Of a stretch of 64,000 bases of DNA, positions 1 to 8,013 are shown in pieces. This stretch comes from Sulfuriroseicoccus oceanibius. GTDB lineage: Bacteria > Verrucomicrobiota > Verrucomicrobiia > Verrucomicrobiales > SLCJ01. The notes beneath the pieces are model-generated. The model did no database searches. It saw only the letters and a list, made by a program, of their open reading frames with translations, and was not told the DNA's origin. Position 1 is the first letter of the stretch. Every line of letters starts with the position of its first letter. The stretch lies in NCBI RefSeq assembly GCF_010681825.2, contig NZ_CP066776.1:248001-312000 (forward strand), in the 5' to 3' direction. The translations under genes and the position numbers were made by a program.

Positions 1-167
1 CGCAGCACATCGACTTCCTCCTCCAAAAAGCTCACCGCCTCGCTTGGCCCATCGGTTGCCTCGGCGGCACGCAGCACGCGCGATTTCCAATGCGTGCCCC
101 ACACCACAGAACCCACCGCAATCCCCACGGCGGACAACAAACACAACACTGCAGCAGGACGCGTCAT
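1..167 (-). CDS. Membrane-anchored or secreted protein, N-terminal fragment
   Basis: This is the first 55 codons of a minus-strand gene that runs off the left edge of the window. It starts at an ATG at 167. Residues 4-23 (AAVLCLLSAVGIAVGSVVWG) are hydrophobic and act as a signal peptide or single membrane anchor. They are followed by a polar, acidic stretch (SEAVSFLEEEVDVLR) at the break. The start lies 24 nt downstream of the stop of the gene at 192-740, so the two are probably co-transcribed. The family is not recognisable from this piece, and I give no function. Confidence 0.6.
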   Translation of the reverse strand, partial: MTRPAAVLCLLSAVGIAVGSVVWGTHWKSRVLRAAEATDGPSEAVSFLEEEVDVL

Positions 168-191
168 GGCAAAGCGTAAATCACTCTGTGG

Positions 192-740
192 TTATTCCGC
201 CTCGACTCGCTGCTTGATCCGTCCATTCGGAGTCAGCAATGGCGCCATCGGAGCACGTGGCTCACGTTTGTTCTGATGGTCGACCATCGATCGCTCCACA
301 GGAGGCAACGGGTTGCCGTTAGAGTCGTACTTGTAGATCAACTGGTGGATCATCACACCGCGGCGGTTGTAGGTGCGTTGCTCTTTGGCCCGACCAAATT
401 CGTCATAGCCGTAACGAGTGCGCGCCACGATCCGGTTGTCCGCGTTCATCAGCACCATCTCGCGTGCGCGGCCATTTGCATCGAGTTTGAAAATCTGCTT
501 CGTCACCAGGTTGCCCAGCGCATCAAACCGACGGGACTCGGTCACCCGTTCGTTCTTGTCGTCGATCCATTCGGTGCGGCCGCCGTCATCGTGCAGCACC
601 ACTTTGGCCAGCACCCCCGCCTCGCGTCCGCCCTGTGCCAGCGCCTGTGGCACCATCCCCAGCACTGCGGAAAGCCCGAGTACCAGGGTCAAATCACGCA
701 TCATCTTCCTTGCCCGCATCGTTTTCATCGCCGAAACCAT
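192..740 (-). CDS. Small secreted protein with YD/RHS-like repeats
   Basis: A 182-residue protein. The start chosen is the ATG at 740, with a GAG about 8 nt upstream; ATGs at 728 and 719 are alternatives. After a basic n-region (MRARKMMR) comes a hydrophobic signal peptide ending near QALAQG. The rest carries at least three imperfect repeats of the form Y/F-D-x-x-G-N/R: FDALGNLV, YDEFGRAKE and YDSNGNPLP, like the strands of YD/RHS repeats but far too short to form an RHS shell. It is probably periplasmic or surface exposed. It is divergent from folP (64 nt gap) and just upstream of the truncated gene at the left edge. Real gene likely; function unknown. Confidence 0.65.
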   Translation of the reverse strand: MVSAMKTMRARKMMRDLTLVLGLSAVLGMVPQALAQGGREAGVLAKVVLHDDGGRTEWIDDKNERVTESRRFDALGNLVTKQIFKLDANGRAREMVLMNADNRIVARTRYGYDEFGRAKEQRTYNRRGVMIHQLIYKYDSNGNPLPPVERSMVDHQNKREPRAPMAPLLTPNGRIKQRVEAE

Positions 741-804
741 AAGGACTCTCACAAGCCAACGCAAGGGTACATCCCCACCTCCTGCGTCATCCTCTTTCCC
801 CGCC

Positions 805-1656
805 ATGAACTGGTCTCTTCCGTCCGCCACACTCGACCTTTCGCCCCACGCTCCCGGGCTGATCATGGGCATCCTCAATGTCACGCCGGACTCGTTTTCC
901 GACGGCGGAGCCCATGTCGGGATCGACGCCGCATTGGCCCACGCCCGCGAAATGCTCACCGCAGGGGCCGGCATCATCGACGTAGGAGGCGAGTCCACCC
1001 GCCCCGGTGCCGCGGAAGTCGAGACCAACGAGGAAATCGCCCGCACCGCCCCCGTCGTCGCCGCCCTCCGTGCGGAACTACCCAGCTCCACGCTGCTCTC
1101 GATCGACACCCGCAAAGCCGCCGTCGCCGAAGCCGCACTCGCCGCCGGCGCCGACATCGTCAACGACGTCAGCGGACTCACCCACGATCCCCGCATGCTC
1201 GAAGTCTGCGCCCAAAGCAACGCCGGCATCGTCATCATGCACATGCAAGGGTCACCGGAATCCATGCAGGACGCCCCACGCTACGACGACGTCGTCGCTG
1301 AGGTGCGCGCGTTTTTCCAGCAACAACTCAAAACCTGCGAGGCTGCCGGGATCACCGCCGACCGCATCGTCTTCGACCCGGGCATCGGCTTCGGCAAAGC
1401 CCACGAGCACAACCTTCGCCTGCTCGCCCACCTCGATACCCTCGCACCGGCCAACCGCCCGATCCTCCTCGGAGTCTCACGCAAAAGTGTCATCGCCCGC
1501 ATCCTCGGCGACACCGATTTGTCCAAGCGACTGTGGCCCACCGTCGCGCTCACCTCGCACGCCCGCCGCCAAAACGTCCTCATCCACCGCGTCCACGACG
1601 TGCAGGAAAACCACCACGCCCTGCGCATGACCGAAGCCATCCTCAGCGCACGGTAA
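805..1656 (+). CDS. folP: Dihydropteroate synthase
   Basis: A 283-residue cytoplasmic TIM-barrel enzyme that condenses 6-hydroxymethyl-dihydropterin diphosphate with p-aminobenzoate in folate synthesis. All hallmark segments are visible: MGILNVTPDSFSDGG near residue 19, the DVGGESTRPGA loop near 65, SIDTRK, NDVSG, HMQGSPESMQ, DPGIGFGKAHEHN and a C-terminal GVSRKSVIARILG. The length is normal for the family. The start was chosen at ATG 805 because the conserved core begins 18 residues later; an in-frame reading continues further upstream but only as the shadow of the divergent gene. Single gene; no other folate-synthesis gene is adjacent. Confidence 0.95.
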   Translation: MNWSLPSATLDLSPHAPGLIMGILNVTPDSFSDGGAHVGIDAALAHAREMLTAGAGIIDVGGESTRPGAAEVETNEEIARTAPVVAALRAELPSSTLLSIDTRKAAVAEAALAAGADIVNDVSGLTHDPRMLEVCAQSNAGIVIMHMQGSPESMQDAPRYDDVVAEVRAFFQQQLKTCEAAGITADRIVFDPGIGFGKAHEHNLRLLAHLDTLAPANRPILLGVSRKSVIARILGDTDLSKRLWPTVALTSHARRQNVLIHRVHDVQENHHALRMTEAILSAR

Positions 1657-1687
1657 ATACCGACACCCGCCGACCCCCAACTGGAAC

Positions 1688-1705
1688 GCCAAGCTCCAGC
1701 TTGGC
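1688..1705. repeat. Short perfect palindrome in the folP-MEKHLA gap
   Basis: GCCAAGCTCCAGCTTGGC is a perfect inverted repeat with an 8-bp stem and a 2-nt centre. It sits between folP and the next gene, with no T-run on either side, so it does not look like an intrinsic terminator. It may belong to the same class of short intergenic hairpins seen elsewhere in the window. Confidence 0.5.
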
Positions 1706-1746
1706 AAGCCAACCGCATCCGGCGAAGCCGCACATCTTCCTCCTCC

Positions 1747-2220
1747 ATGACCGCCACCCCGTCCTCCGCCAACCAGTTTCACACCAACCACATCCAAAAC
1801 CTCGTACGTTCGTTCAAGGAACTCACCGGTCGCGATCTGATCGACCCTTCACTCTCGCCCGAAGAAGCCGCCCGTTGGTTGTTTGAAGAAGCTCCGTTCA
1901 TGGTCGCCTCTCACGACGGCGGCGGCGACCCCGTCCTCACCTACGGCAACCGCACGGCGCTCGAGCTCTTCGAGATGACCTGGGACGAGTTTACCTCCAC
2001 GCCCTCCCGCTTTACCGCCGAGCCCCCCAACCGCGACGAACGCGCAGAACTTCTCCGCCAAGTCACCGAGAATGGGTTCATCGACAACTACTCCGGCATC
2101 CGCATCTCCAAGACCGGCCGCCGATTCCGCATCCAGCGTGCTACCGTCTGGAACGTAACCGACACCAACGGCAACCCCGCCGGCCAGGCCGCCACATTCT
2201 CCAACTGGGAGTGGCTGTAG
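1747..2220 (+). CDS. MEKHLA-domain protein (PAS-like)
   Basis: A 157-residue soluble protein that matches the MEKHLA domain over nearly its whole length. Recognisable segments are PFMVASHDGGGDPVLTYGN, ALELFEMTWDEF, FTAEPPNRDERAELL, IDNYSGIRISKTGRRF and a C-terminal AATFSNWEWL. The domain is PAS-like and occurs in plant HD-ZIP III proteins and as stand-alone bacterial proteins, where the ligand is not established. The start ATG at 1747 follows 90 nt after folP and could be read on the same transcript. No catalytic residues can be assigned. Confident on family, not on role. Confidence 0.85.
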   Translation: MTATPSSANQFHTNHIQNLVRSFKELTGRDLIDPSLSPEEAARWLFEEAPFMVASHDGGGDPVLTYGNRTALELFEMTWDEFTSTPSRFTAEPPNRDERAELLRQVTENGFIDNYSGIRISKTGRRFRIQRATVWNVTDTNGNPAGQAATFSNWEWL

Positions 2221-2295
2221 AACCACGAAAATCTGAGCCCGGGGTGGTTCGGTTTTCTTCCGCAGATTGGCAGGATGGGAAGGAGTTGGGCGTGT

Positions 2296-2956
2296 GGTGG
2301 ACCGCTCGGAAGAACGGAAGACGCCCACCGACCACAAGAGTGTGGTCGCCCCATCGCATCCCGTCCGTCCACCATTCCCCGATGGACCAACGACACTCCT
2401 GTCGTTGCCGCGCGACGCCGCAAAGCCAGCCAGCCCCGCGCAGCATCGACCTCAGTGAATCCGATAGGGATTTGGAAAGGGATAAGGATCCGAAAACATC
2501 CACGCGCAGCGCTGGAGGGTCGGCATTCCTGCCGACGATGGGGGAGTCTCACGCAGAGCCCCAAAGATCCCAAAGGGCGGCTAGCTCCGGCGACGGAGAA
2601 TGAGCGAGCGGTCACCGCCAGTCGCGTTTTCCTTCCGCAGAATCGGAGCCTGCGGAGACCGCCGTCAGGCATTTCAGAATGGGAAGGATTTGGGAGTGGG
2701 GTTATGGTGGACCGCTCGGAAGGACGGAAGACGCCCACCGACCACAAGAGTGTGGTCGCCCCATCGCACCCCGTCCGTCCACCATTCCCCGATGGACCAA
2801 CGACACTTTGTCGTTGCCGCGCGACACCGCAAAGCCAGCCTGCCCGCCCCGCCCCATCGCCCCGACCACAAGAGTCGTGGTCGCTCCATCGCATCCCGTC
2901 CGCCCACCATTCCCCGATGGACCAACGACACTCATGTCGTTGCCGCGCGACGCCGC
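2296..2956. repeat. Intergenic repeat, three copies of a 94-137 bp unit
   Basis: Near-identical direct copies lie at about 2296-2431 and 2706-2840 (full length, about 135 bp) and 2863-2956 (shortened at the 5' side). Each contains ACCACAAGAGTGTGGTCGC (variant ACAAGAGTCGTGGTCGC in copy 3), CACCATTCCCCGATGGACC and CGACACTCCTGTCGTTG (CTCATGTCG in copy 3). These segments are small hairpins themselves. Between copies 1 and 2 lies another mosaic piece with the GTCGGC-ATTCCT-GCCGAC hairpin (2519-2536) and a CGCAGA..AGGATGG-like phrase. No coding potential is supported in 2221-3111. Confidence 0.85.
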
Positions 2957-2997
2957 AGCTCTCAATCCTCCACGCTGCCATTGATCGCCGCATCTCC

Positions 2998-3082
2998 CGT
3001 CGCGAAGCGACGCCTTACCGGCTAGCCTGCGGTTTCAACCGCAGGTCCCCACACCACCAAAACCACCTCGTCCCAACGGGAC
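2998..3082. repeat. Triple-hairpin intergenic element, copy 1
   Basis: Three consecutive perfect hairpins: CGTCGC-GAA-GCGACG (2998-3012), CCTGCGG-TTTCAA-CCGCAGG (3026-3045) and GTCCC-AAC-GGGAC (3070-3082). The first two are joined by the linker CTTACCGGCTAG. The same order of hairpins and the same linker recur near 30.9 kb, 31.25 kb and 45.6 kb with different stem sequences that stay paired. The element lies downstream of both flanking convergent genes. Confidence 0.8.
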
Positions 3083-3111
3083 GGTTTATCCGAATACCGA
3101 ATAACCAATCC

Positions 3112-3765
3112 CTACTTCCCCCTCCCCATCAACGTCCCGATTGCCACCCCGATGAGCACCAACACGATCACACCAATCAAGATCCAAGTGAAGCCGCTGC
3201 TCCCTTCGGACTCGGTCACCTTGGCGGCTTCCGTCGGGTTGCTTTGTTTCAGCGCCAAATACTCCATCTGCTCCGGTGGCAGTTCTCCCAACGTTTCCAC
3301 ATTCCACATTTCCTTGCGCCCGGCGTACTTCGCCCGCGTCGCTGCCACCGCATCGACTGAAATTTCCCGCGCCGGATCCGTGCCCCACTTCTTCACCACG
3401 TACGTCAGCGCCTCGGCAACTTGCTCGTCGCTCATGGTCGCCGCGTTGGCAGGCATCACGTTGCGGTAGGGTTCACCGTTCACGATCATCGGACCGTTGA
3501 TCCCATGCAGCTGCATCTTGATCAGCGTCTCGTCCGACAACTGCAACCATTGCGACCCAGCCAACGGTGGGAACAACTTGGGGACACCCTGCCCCTCGGG
3601 CATGTGACACGAACTACAGAACTGTTTGTAAGCTGGGGACTCGGCAACAGACATGTGCTCATCCTCGCCAACCAAACGCCCATCGGCAACCCCAATCGAA
3701 CGCATCGCCGCCGATTCCAAAGGTGCCCCAACTGCCGCGACACCAATCACTACCGATCCCACCAC
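3112..3765 (-). CDS. Membrane-tethered c-type cytochrome
   Basis: A mono-heme class I cytochrome c. The heme site is CSSCH, followed by MPEGQGVPKLFPPLAG. A downstream VMPANAATMSDEQVAEALTYV segment supplies the distal Met and the closing helix. The C-terminal GFTWILIGVIVLVLIGVAIG is a membrane anchor, so the heme domain should face the periplasm. The start is uncertain. GTG 3765 (217 aa) overlaps the Nudix gene by 16 nt, has AGGTG upstream and gives a hydrophobic N-terminus (VVGSVVIGVAAVG) that could serve for export. ATG 3705 and ATG 3654 are alternatives; 3654 has the best SD-like sequence (GAGGATGAG) but would lack a signal. Role in electron transfer inferred; partner oxidase not in the window. 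Confidence 0.85.
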   Translation of the reverse strand: MVGSVVIGVAAVGAPLESAAMRSIGVADGRLVGEDEHMSVAESPAYKQFCSSCHMPEGQGVPKLFPPLAGSQWLQLSDETLIKMQLHGINGPMIVNGEPYRNVMPANAATMSDEQVAEALTYVVKKWGTDPAREISVDAVAATRAKYAGRKEMWNVETLGELPPEQMEYLALKQSNPTEAAKVTESEGSSGFTWILIGVIVLVLIGVAIGTLMGRGK

Positions 3766-4196
3766 TCGCGCACCTGCGCCAGGATCCGGCGGTCCCCCGG
3801 CGCCCAATCGATCGCATCAAGTGCCGCGTCATCAGCCAGCGCCACCCAATCGATCGCCAGATGCTCGAGTGCAACCGGCTCCGGCGCACCAGCGGCCAGC
3901 TCACAAACCATCGGGTGCAAACGGATCAACCACCTCCCGTCCTCGGATTTGTGGTCCACCGGCAGAAACTTCGCGCTCCCCGCCTCATCCACCACCACAT
4001 CGGTGCCCAGTTCCTCATCTAACTCACGCACCATCGCCTGCGCCAAAGTCTCGCCCGCATCCACTTTTCCTCCCGGAAACTCCCATCGCCCGCCGAGCGA
4101 TTTGTCCAGCGGACGCTGCGCCACAAGCAAGCGCTGGCGCGCATCCACTAACACCGCACACACCACATCCATTACCGAGATTCCCGAGTCGCTCAT
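3750..4196 (-). CDS. Nudix hydrolase, MutT-like
   Basis: A 148-residue cytoplasmic protein with a complete Nudix box near residues 40-62: GGKVDAGETLAQAM then VRELDEELG, fitting Gx5Ex7REUxEExGU. The preceding AQRPLDKSLGGRWEFPGG is typical of MutT-type (d)NTP pyrophosphatases such as 8-oxo-dGTPase. The substrate cannot be fixed from the sequence. The ATG at 4196 is used; Met9 is an alternative just before the first strand (VVCAVLV). Its 3' end overlaps the cytochrome c gene start, suggesting translational coupling, although the two functions are not obviously linked. Confidence 0.9.
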   Translation of the reverse strand: MSDSGISVMDVVCAVLVDARQRLLVAQRPLDKSLGGRWEFPGGKVDAGETLAQAMVRELDEELGTDVVVDEAGSAKFLPVDHKSEDGRWLIRLHPMVCELAAGAPEPVALEHLAIDWVALADDAALDAIDWAPGDRRILAQVREWWDR

Positions 4197-4310
4197 CGCA
4201 TCCCGTATAGCATTGATGCCCCGCGGTGTCGCAGCATTTCCACCTCCGGTGAAAATGATCTCGCCCGACTCCTCGAGCTATGGCACGTTCTCGACTCAGC
4301 CGATTTCTCC

Positions 4311-5051
4311 ATGCCAGTGACCGAGACTCCCCCATCCCCAGCCACCAGCTTCAAACCACGCTATGGTCGTGTGTTAGCCGTGGTACGTGATGGCAAAATC
4401 ACGCCACTGGCGGATCAAGGTGCCACTCCAAGCGCGGACGCGCCCGCTCAGTCAACACGCACGCCCGGGCCGCCTGTTGCCTCGCCGAAGGCAACCACGC
4501 CGGATGACGTCACGCAGGAAAGCAAGCCCGCCCCATCCACCGAAGCAGCCCCGGCAACACGGCGCAAGGTCACCCACCGCACCGTCCCGCTCGACGAAGC
4601 CACTGCGAGCCGCCCTGCGTTCAAGCGCACCGCCGACCGCGCCCCCAGCGAGCGCGAGGAAGCCGCGACCAAGAATGCGAAGGGCCCTCAGTTCCTTCAC
4701 CCAGGCAAACTCCGATTCGGCGCGGCCCTCTACGTGATCGGCAAAGTGTCGATCTACTCCACCATTCTCCTCACTTGCTATTTCGCAGCGACCGGGCTCA
4801 AGCACCCCGTCCTGATGGTCGCTCTGCCGGCCATCGCGCTCGTTTTCGTGATCTGGGGATGGATCGCTGCAGCCAGCCTCCGCTGCCGCGTCTGCACCAT
4901 GCCCTTCATGCGCAAACAGAAGTGCAAGATGAGCCCGAAGGCTCCCAAATTCCCGCTGGCATCCCACCAGTTCACATTCGCGGTGCACACGCTTTGCCAC
5001 AACAACCCACGCTGCCCATACTGCGGCACCGTGAACCGCTTGCGGAAGTAA
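4311..5051 (+). CDS. Two-TM protein with C-terminal zinc ribbon
   Basis: A 246-residue protein of no recognised family. Residues 1-130 are low-complexity, Pro/Ala/Thr-rich and presumably disordered and cytoplasmic. TM helices lie at about 138-160 and 166-188. The C-terminal tail carries paired CxxC motifs (CRVC at 192-195, CPYC at 235-238) with many Lys/Arg and two His between them, consistent with a zinc ribbon on the cytoplasmic face. The gap to the divergent Nudix gene (114 nt) must hold both promoters. A role in regulation or protein targeting is possible, but nothing in the sequence fixes it. Confidence 0.75.
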   Translation: MPVTETPPSPATSFKPRYGRVLAVVRDGKITPLADQGATPSADAPAQSTRTPGPPVASPKATTPDDVTQESKPAPSTEAAPATRRKVTHRTVPLDEATASRPAFKRTADRAPSEREEAATKNAKGPQFLHPGKLRFGAALYVIGKVSIYSTILLTCYFAATGLKHPVLMVALPAIALVFVIWGWIAAASLRCRVCTMPFMRKQKCKMSPKAPKFPLASHQFTFAVHTLCHNNPRCPYCGTVNRLRK

Positions 5052-5212
5052 CAGAGCAACAGCCACCACACAGCCCTCCCCACAAGACTCGACATTCCCT
5101 CTAAGAATGTCGCAGGTTCAGGAGTTTTCCAAACAACCCAAGCGCACAGATGCGCTGAGCCCCACCTTGCCGGGCGGCTCGCCCGCATCTTCTGCAGCAT
5201 CGGAAAATTTCT

Positions 5213-6277
5213 ATGAACGTACTACGCATCGCAACGCTGGCCACCACCTGTTGGATCGGCGGGCTCACGACACTCGCCACCCTGCCGCAAGCCGTGGCAG
5301 AAGAAGCCGCCGCCCCGATTCAAATCCTCGACGAGGGCCTGCCTCCACACTGGCTGCAGGGCGATCCAGTCGCGGCGATGGAGCAGGACCATCTCTATAT
5401 TTTCGAATTCTGGGCCACCTGGTGCGGCCCGTGCATCGCCCAGATGCCACACCTCGAGGAGCTCTATCAGGCGACCAAAGACGACCAATCCGTCAGCCTG
5501 ATCGGGATCAATGTCTTCGACAACACAGAGGTCGACAAGCTGAAGAACTTCATCAAAAAGCAGGGCGTCACCTACCCTGTCGCCGCGGATGGATCGCGCA
5601 AAGGCAACGTCGCCAAAAAGTGGCTCGGCCCACTGGGCGTGACCGGAATCCCACACGCAATCGCCGTGCGTAACCACGAGATCCTCTGGCGCGGCCACCC
5701 GTCCAAGCTCAACCTCGACCTGATCACGGAGCTCAAAGATCCAAGCCGCGACGCGGCAGCTCTCGAGGCGGCCCGATTGAAAAAACAGGCCGACGACAAA
5801 GCCGCCGAACGAGCACACTTCGAGAAGCTGGGCCAGATCCAAGGTGCTTCGCCAGATCAGGTTCAATCCCTCGCCGACTCCATGGTCGCTGGCGACCACC
5901 GCGGACCGGACGACATCCGTGGATTCCGCTCGGCCGCGTTCAACACACTCTTCCACGCGGGACAACATGTAGCCGCCCAACAAGAGCTCGCCAAATTGGC
6001 CGATGAAGCACCAGACGACGCGATCTCGATGATCCGCATCGGCACCATCATCGTCACCACCGATGAACTGGAAAACAAAGACCTGGAACTCGCTGTCCGC
6101 TGCCTCGAACGCAATATCGAACTCAACCCGGACAACGCCAGCGTCGCCTACCAGCGCATCACCGACGCCAAACTTCAAATGGGTGACCGCGACGGCGCCA
6201 TCGAAGCAGCCAAGCTCGCCGTCGAACACAGCCGCCAAGGCAAGGCGCTCAACGCCCACCTCGACGCGCTCAAGTAG
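5213..6277 (+). CDS. TlpA-like thioredoxin-fold protein with C-terminal helical repeats
   Basis: A 354-residue secreted protein. It has a signal peptide at residues 1-29 (cleavage after AVA), then a TlpA/ResA-type thioredoxin domain with FEFWATWCGPCIAQMP (active site WCGPC at 70-74). The cis-Pro loop is GVTGIPHAIAV and the last strand is ILWRGHP. From about residue 185 the chain becomes alpha-helical and TPR-like (NPDNASVAYQRITDAKLQMG). The enzyme should exchange disulfides in the periplasm. It is followed after 24 nt by a paralogue that shares the LP(x)2WLQG motif before the fold and KxWLxPLG inside it. The pair looks like one operon. Confidence 0.9.
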   Translation: MNVLRIATLATTCWIGGLTTLATLPQAVAEEAAAPIQILDEGLPPHWLQGDPVAAMEQDHLYIFEFWATWCGPCIAQMPHLEELYQATKDDQSVSLIGINVFDNTEVDKLKNFIKKQGVTYPVAADGSRKGNVAKKWLGPLGVTGIPHAIAVRNHEILWRGHPSKLNLDLITELKDPSRDAAALEAARLKKQADDKAAERAHFEKLGQIQGASPDQVQSLADSMVAGDHRGPDDIRGFRSAAFNTLFHAGQHVAAQQELAKLADEAPDDAISMIRIGTIIVTTDELENKDLELAVRCLERNIELNPDNASVAYQRITDAKLQMGDRDGAIEAAKLAVEHSRQGKALNAHLDALK

Positions 6278-6301
6278 TCCTCACCGTAACCCATTTCCTC
6301 A

Positions 6302-7462
6302 ATGAAATACCTTCTCACCGCCACCGCGATCACTTCACTGGTCGCCACCCCGCTGCTCGCAGGCAAGATGAACCCGGTCCCCCAACCGACCGACAACACC
6401 AAGCAAGAGCAAGCCACCCAGAAACCGGAAAAATGGCTCCCCGGCCACACTCTCGATTTCGCCGAACTCCCCACCGAATGGCTCCAGGGCAACGCCCCGA
6501 CCGAATTCGAAAAGGACACGGTCTATTTGATCGACCTCTGGAAAACCCCGGGCAAAGGACCCCGCTCGTACAACTTCTTCCGCAAGAAGCCCGGCTATTT
6601 CGGTTACGAACTTCTCGAGCGGATGGAACGGCTCGGCAACCGTCCCGACAACATTCAGCTGCTCACCATCGCGGTGAACGAAACGTCATCGCCGGAGCGC
6701 GTGAAAAAGTTCCTCACCCTGCCCGTCTTCCAATGTGACCACCCGGTAGCCAACGACGGCCCCTCCGGCACGATCTACTCCAATTGGCTCGCGCCACTCG
6801 GCTTCCGCAGCTTCCCCCACACACTCATCGTGAAAAACGGCGTGCTGCTGTGGTCCGGCGATGGCACCACCATTCCGGAAAGCCTGGTGACACAGGCCAG
6901 CCGCCCCGAATTCGACCTCGACGCCTATCAAGCGGCCCGCAAGGACGACGCCGAGCTCTTCAAGACCATGCGCAAAACCACCGACGCCATCTGGAAAGCC
7001 TCGGAAGGCGGTGCATCATTGGAGGAGCTCAACGCCATGATCAGTAAGGAGGAAGAACGACTTGGCCACGATCCTTTCATGTTCATGCAATTGCAGGAAC
7101 TGCGCTTCGGCCTGTGCCTGGAGCACAAAGATCCCGCAGGCGCGCTCGCCGCCATGAACGATGCCGCGCACAAGTTCCCCGATAGCAGCTTCATCCAGGG
7201 CCGCGTCTTCAAATACCTCATCACCAAAGAGGAGCTGAAGCCCGACTCCTACCCGACCATCATTCACTGCATGGAGCGCCAGGCGCTTCTCAGGGATTCG
7301 GAGTACGCCTCCCACTGCTGGGTCGTCATCGGCGACATCTACCGCGAAATGGGCAAGATGGATGAAGCCACCGCCGCCTACGAAAAGGGCGTCGCTCTTT
7401 CCTCCGTCCAGCGCCGACTCGAGACCCTTCAGGCTGGCAAGCCCCTGCCAATCGCGGACTAA
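6302..7462 (+). CDS. Degenerate thioredoxin-fold paralogue lacking CxxC
   Basis: A 386-residue secreted protein with a signal peptide (residues 1-20, ending LLA-G). It aligns with its upstream neighbour: LPTEWLQG, VYLIDLWKT, SNWLAPLGFRSFPHTLIV, LLWSGDG. The redox motif WCGPC is replaced by TPGKGP (about residues 82-87), so both catalytic cysteines are gone. The cis-Pro region is intact, so the fold and probably client binding persist. The C-terminal half is TPR-like (CWVVIGDIYREMGKMDEAT). It probably works as a non-catalytic partner or chaperone of the first protein. Followed by a strong terminator at 7482-7520. Confidence 0.88.
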   Translation: MKYLLTATAITSLVATPLLAGKMNPVPQPTDNTKQEQATQKPEKWLPGHTLDFAELPTEWLQGNAPTEFEKDTVYLIDLWKTPGKGPRSYNFFRKKPGYFGYELLERMERLGNRPDNIQLLTIAVNETSSPERVKKFLTLPVFQCDHPVANDGPSGTIYSNWLAPLGFRSFPHTLIVKNGVLLWSGDGTTIPESLVTQASRPEFDLDAYQAARKDDAELFKTMRKTTDAIWKASEGGASLEELNAMISKEEERLGHDPFMFMQLQELRFGLCLEHKDPAGALAAMNDAAHKFPDSSFIQGRVFKYLITKEELKPDSYPTIIHCMERQALLRDSEYASHCWVVIGDIYREMGKMDEATAAYEKGVALSSVQRRLETLQAGKPLPIAD

Positions 7463-7481
7463 TACCAATGGATCGGATTTC

Positions 7482-7520
7482 ACACGGTCACCGGAGCCCC
7501 AGCACCGGTGGCCGTGTTTT
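7482..7520 (+). terminator. Intrinsic terminator after the thioredoxin-fold pair
   Basis: ACACGGTCACCGG pairs with CCGGTGGCCGTGT across a 10-nt loop (13-bp stem with one G-U pair), followed by TTTT. It lies 20 nt after the stop of the second gene and closes that operon. Confidence 0.85.
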
Positions 7521-7599
7521 GCGTTCATCCGCAACCACTTCCACAGGTTAAGGCGTAATCATCAGTGATCCCCCGCTAGGTTGAAACCTCAGCGCCCTG

Positions 7600-8013
7600 A
7601 TGCAGCCACTTGCCGTCCATTTCCTGCTCAAGGCCGCCGACATGCAGCGTGCGGTCTCGTTCTACCAGAACATTCTGGGGTTCTATCCTCTGGTGAGTAA
7701 CGAGCAGTGGTCGGAGCTCGGCTACCGCGACGTCACCATTTGGATCAAAATGGGCAACGGAGACGTCCCCTCCCGGTCCGGACTGACAATTCAATACGAC
7801 GACTTGGACCACGTCTACGAGCTGTGCTTGGTCGCCGGCGCCGAAGGGCTCGAAGCCCCGTCGCTGATCGAAAAGCACGCGATGAAGACCGCTCGCATCC
7901 GCGACCCGGAAGGCAACGAAATCACTCTCATCGAGCGCCTCCCCAAAGAGGACGATGGGACGAATCTTCCCGCCACCAAGACAAAAAAAATCCACCGGAA
8001 ATCCGGTGGATAA
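7600..8013 (+). CDS. VOC (glyoxalase/bleomycin-resistance) superfamily protein
   Basis: A 137-residue single-domain protein with the beta-alpha-beta-beta-beta pattern of the vicinal oxygen chelate fold. Visible are FLLKAADMQRAVSFYQNILGF, then WSELGYRDVTIWIKMG, YDDLDHVYELCLVAGAEG and the closing TARIRDPEGNEITLIE. The expected metal/edge acid is in the last strand (E of TLIE). The substrate is unknown. The last dozen codons (TKTKKIHRKSGG) are encoded by the A-tract and hairpin that on the other strand terminate the tRNA-Glu transcript. The stop codon abuts the tRNA CCA end, so that tail is probably an evolutionary by-product. Confidence 0.85.
   Translation: MQPLAVHFLLKAADMQRAVSFYQNILGFYPLVSNEQWSELGYRDVTIWIKMGNGDVPSRSGLTIQYDDLDHVYELCLVAGAEGLEAPSLIEKHAMKTARIRDPEGNEITLIERLPKEDDGTNLPATKTKKIHRKSGG
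7983..8010 (-). terminator. Intrinsic terminator of tRNA-Glu copy 1
   Basis: On the minus strand, TCCACCGG-ATTT-CCGGTGGA forms a perfect 8-bp stem followed by eight Ts. It starts 3 nt after the encoded CCA. It is read through, on the plus strand, by the end of the VOC gene. Confidence 0.92.

Noticed and set aside
2296-2956. CRISPR-like array
   Set aside because: Only three copies, unequal spacing and units of about 135 bp with internal hairpins; no leader and no cas genes.
2275-3360. Plus-strand open frame of 361 codons across the first repeat field
   Set aside because: It spans three repeat copies and hairpins and runs into the cytochrome gene; composition is repeat-driven and it has no domain.
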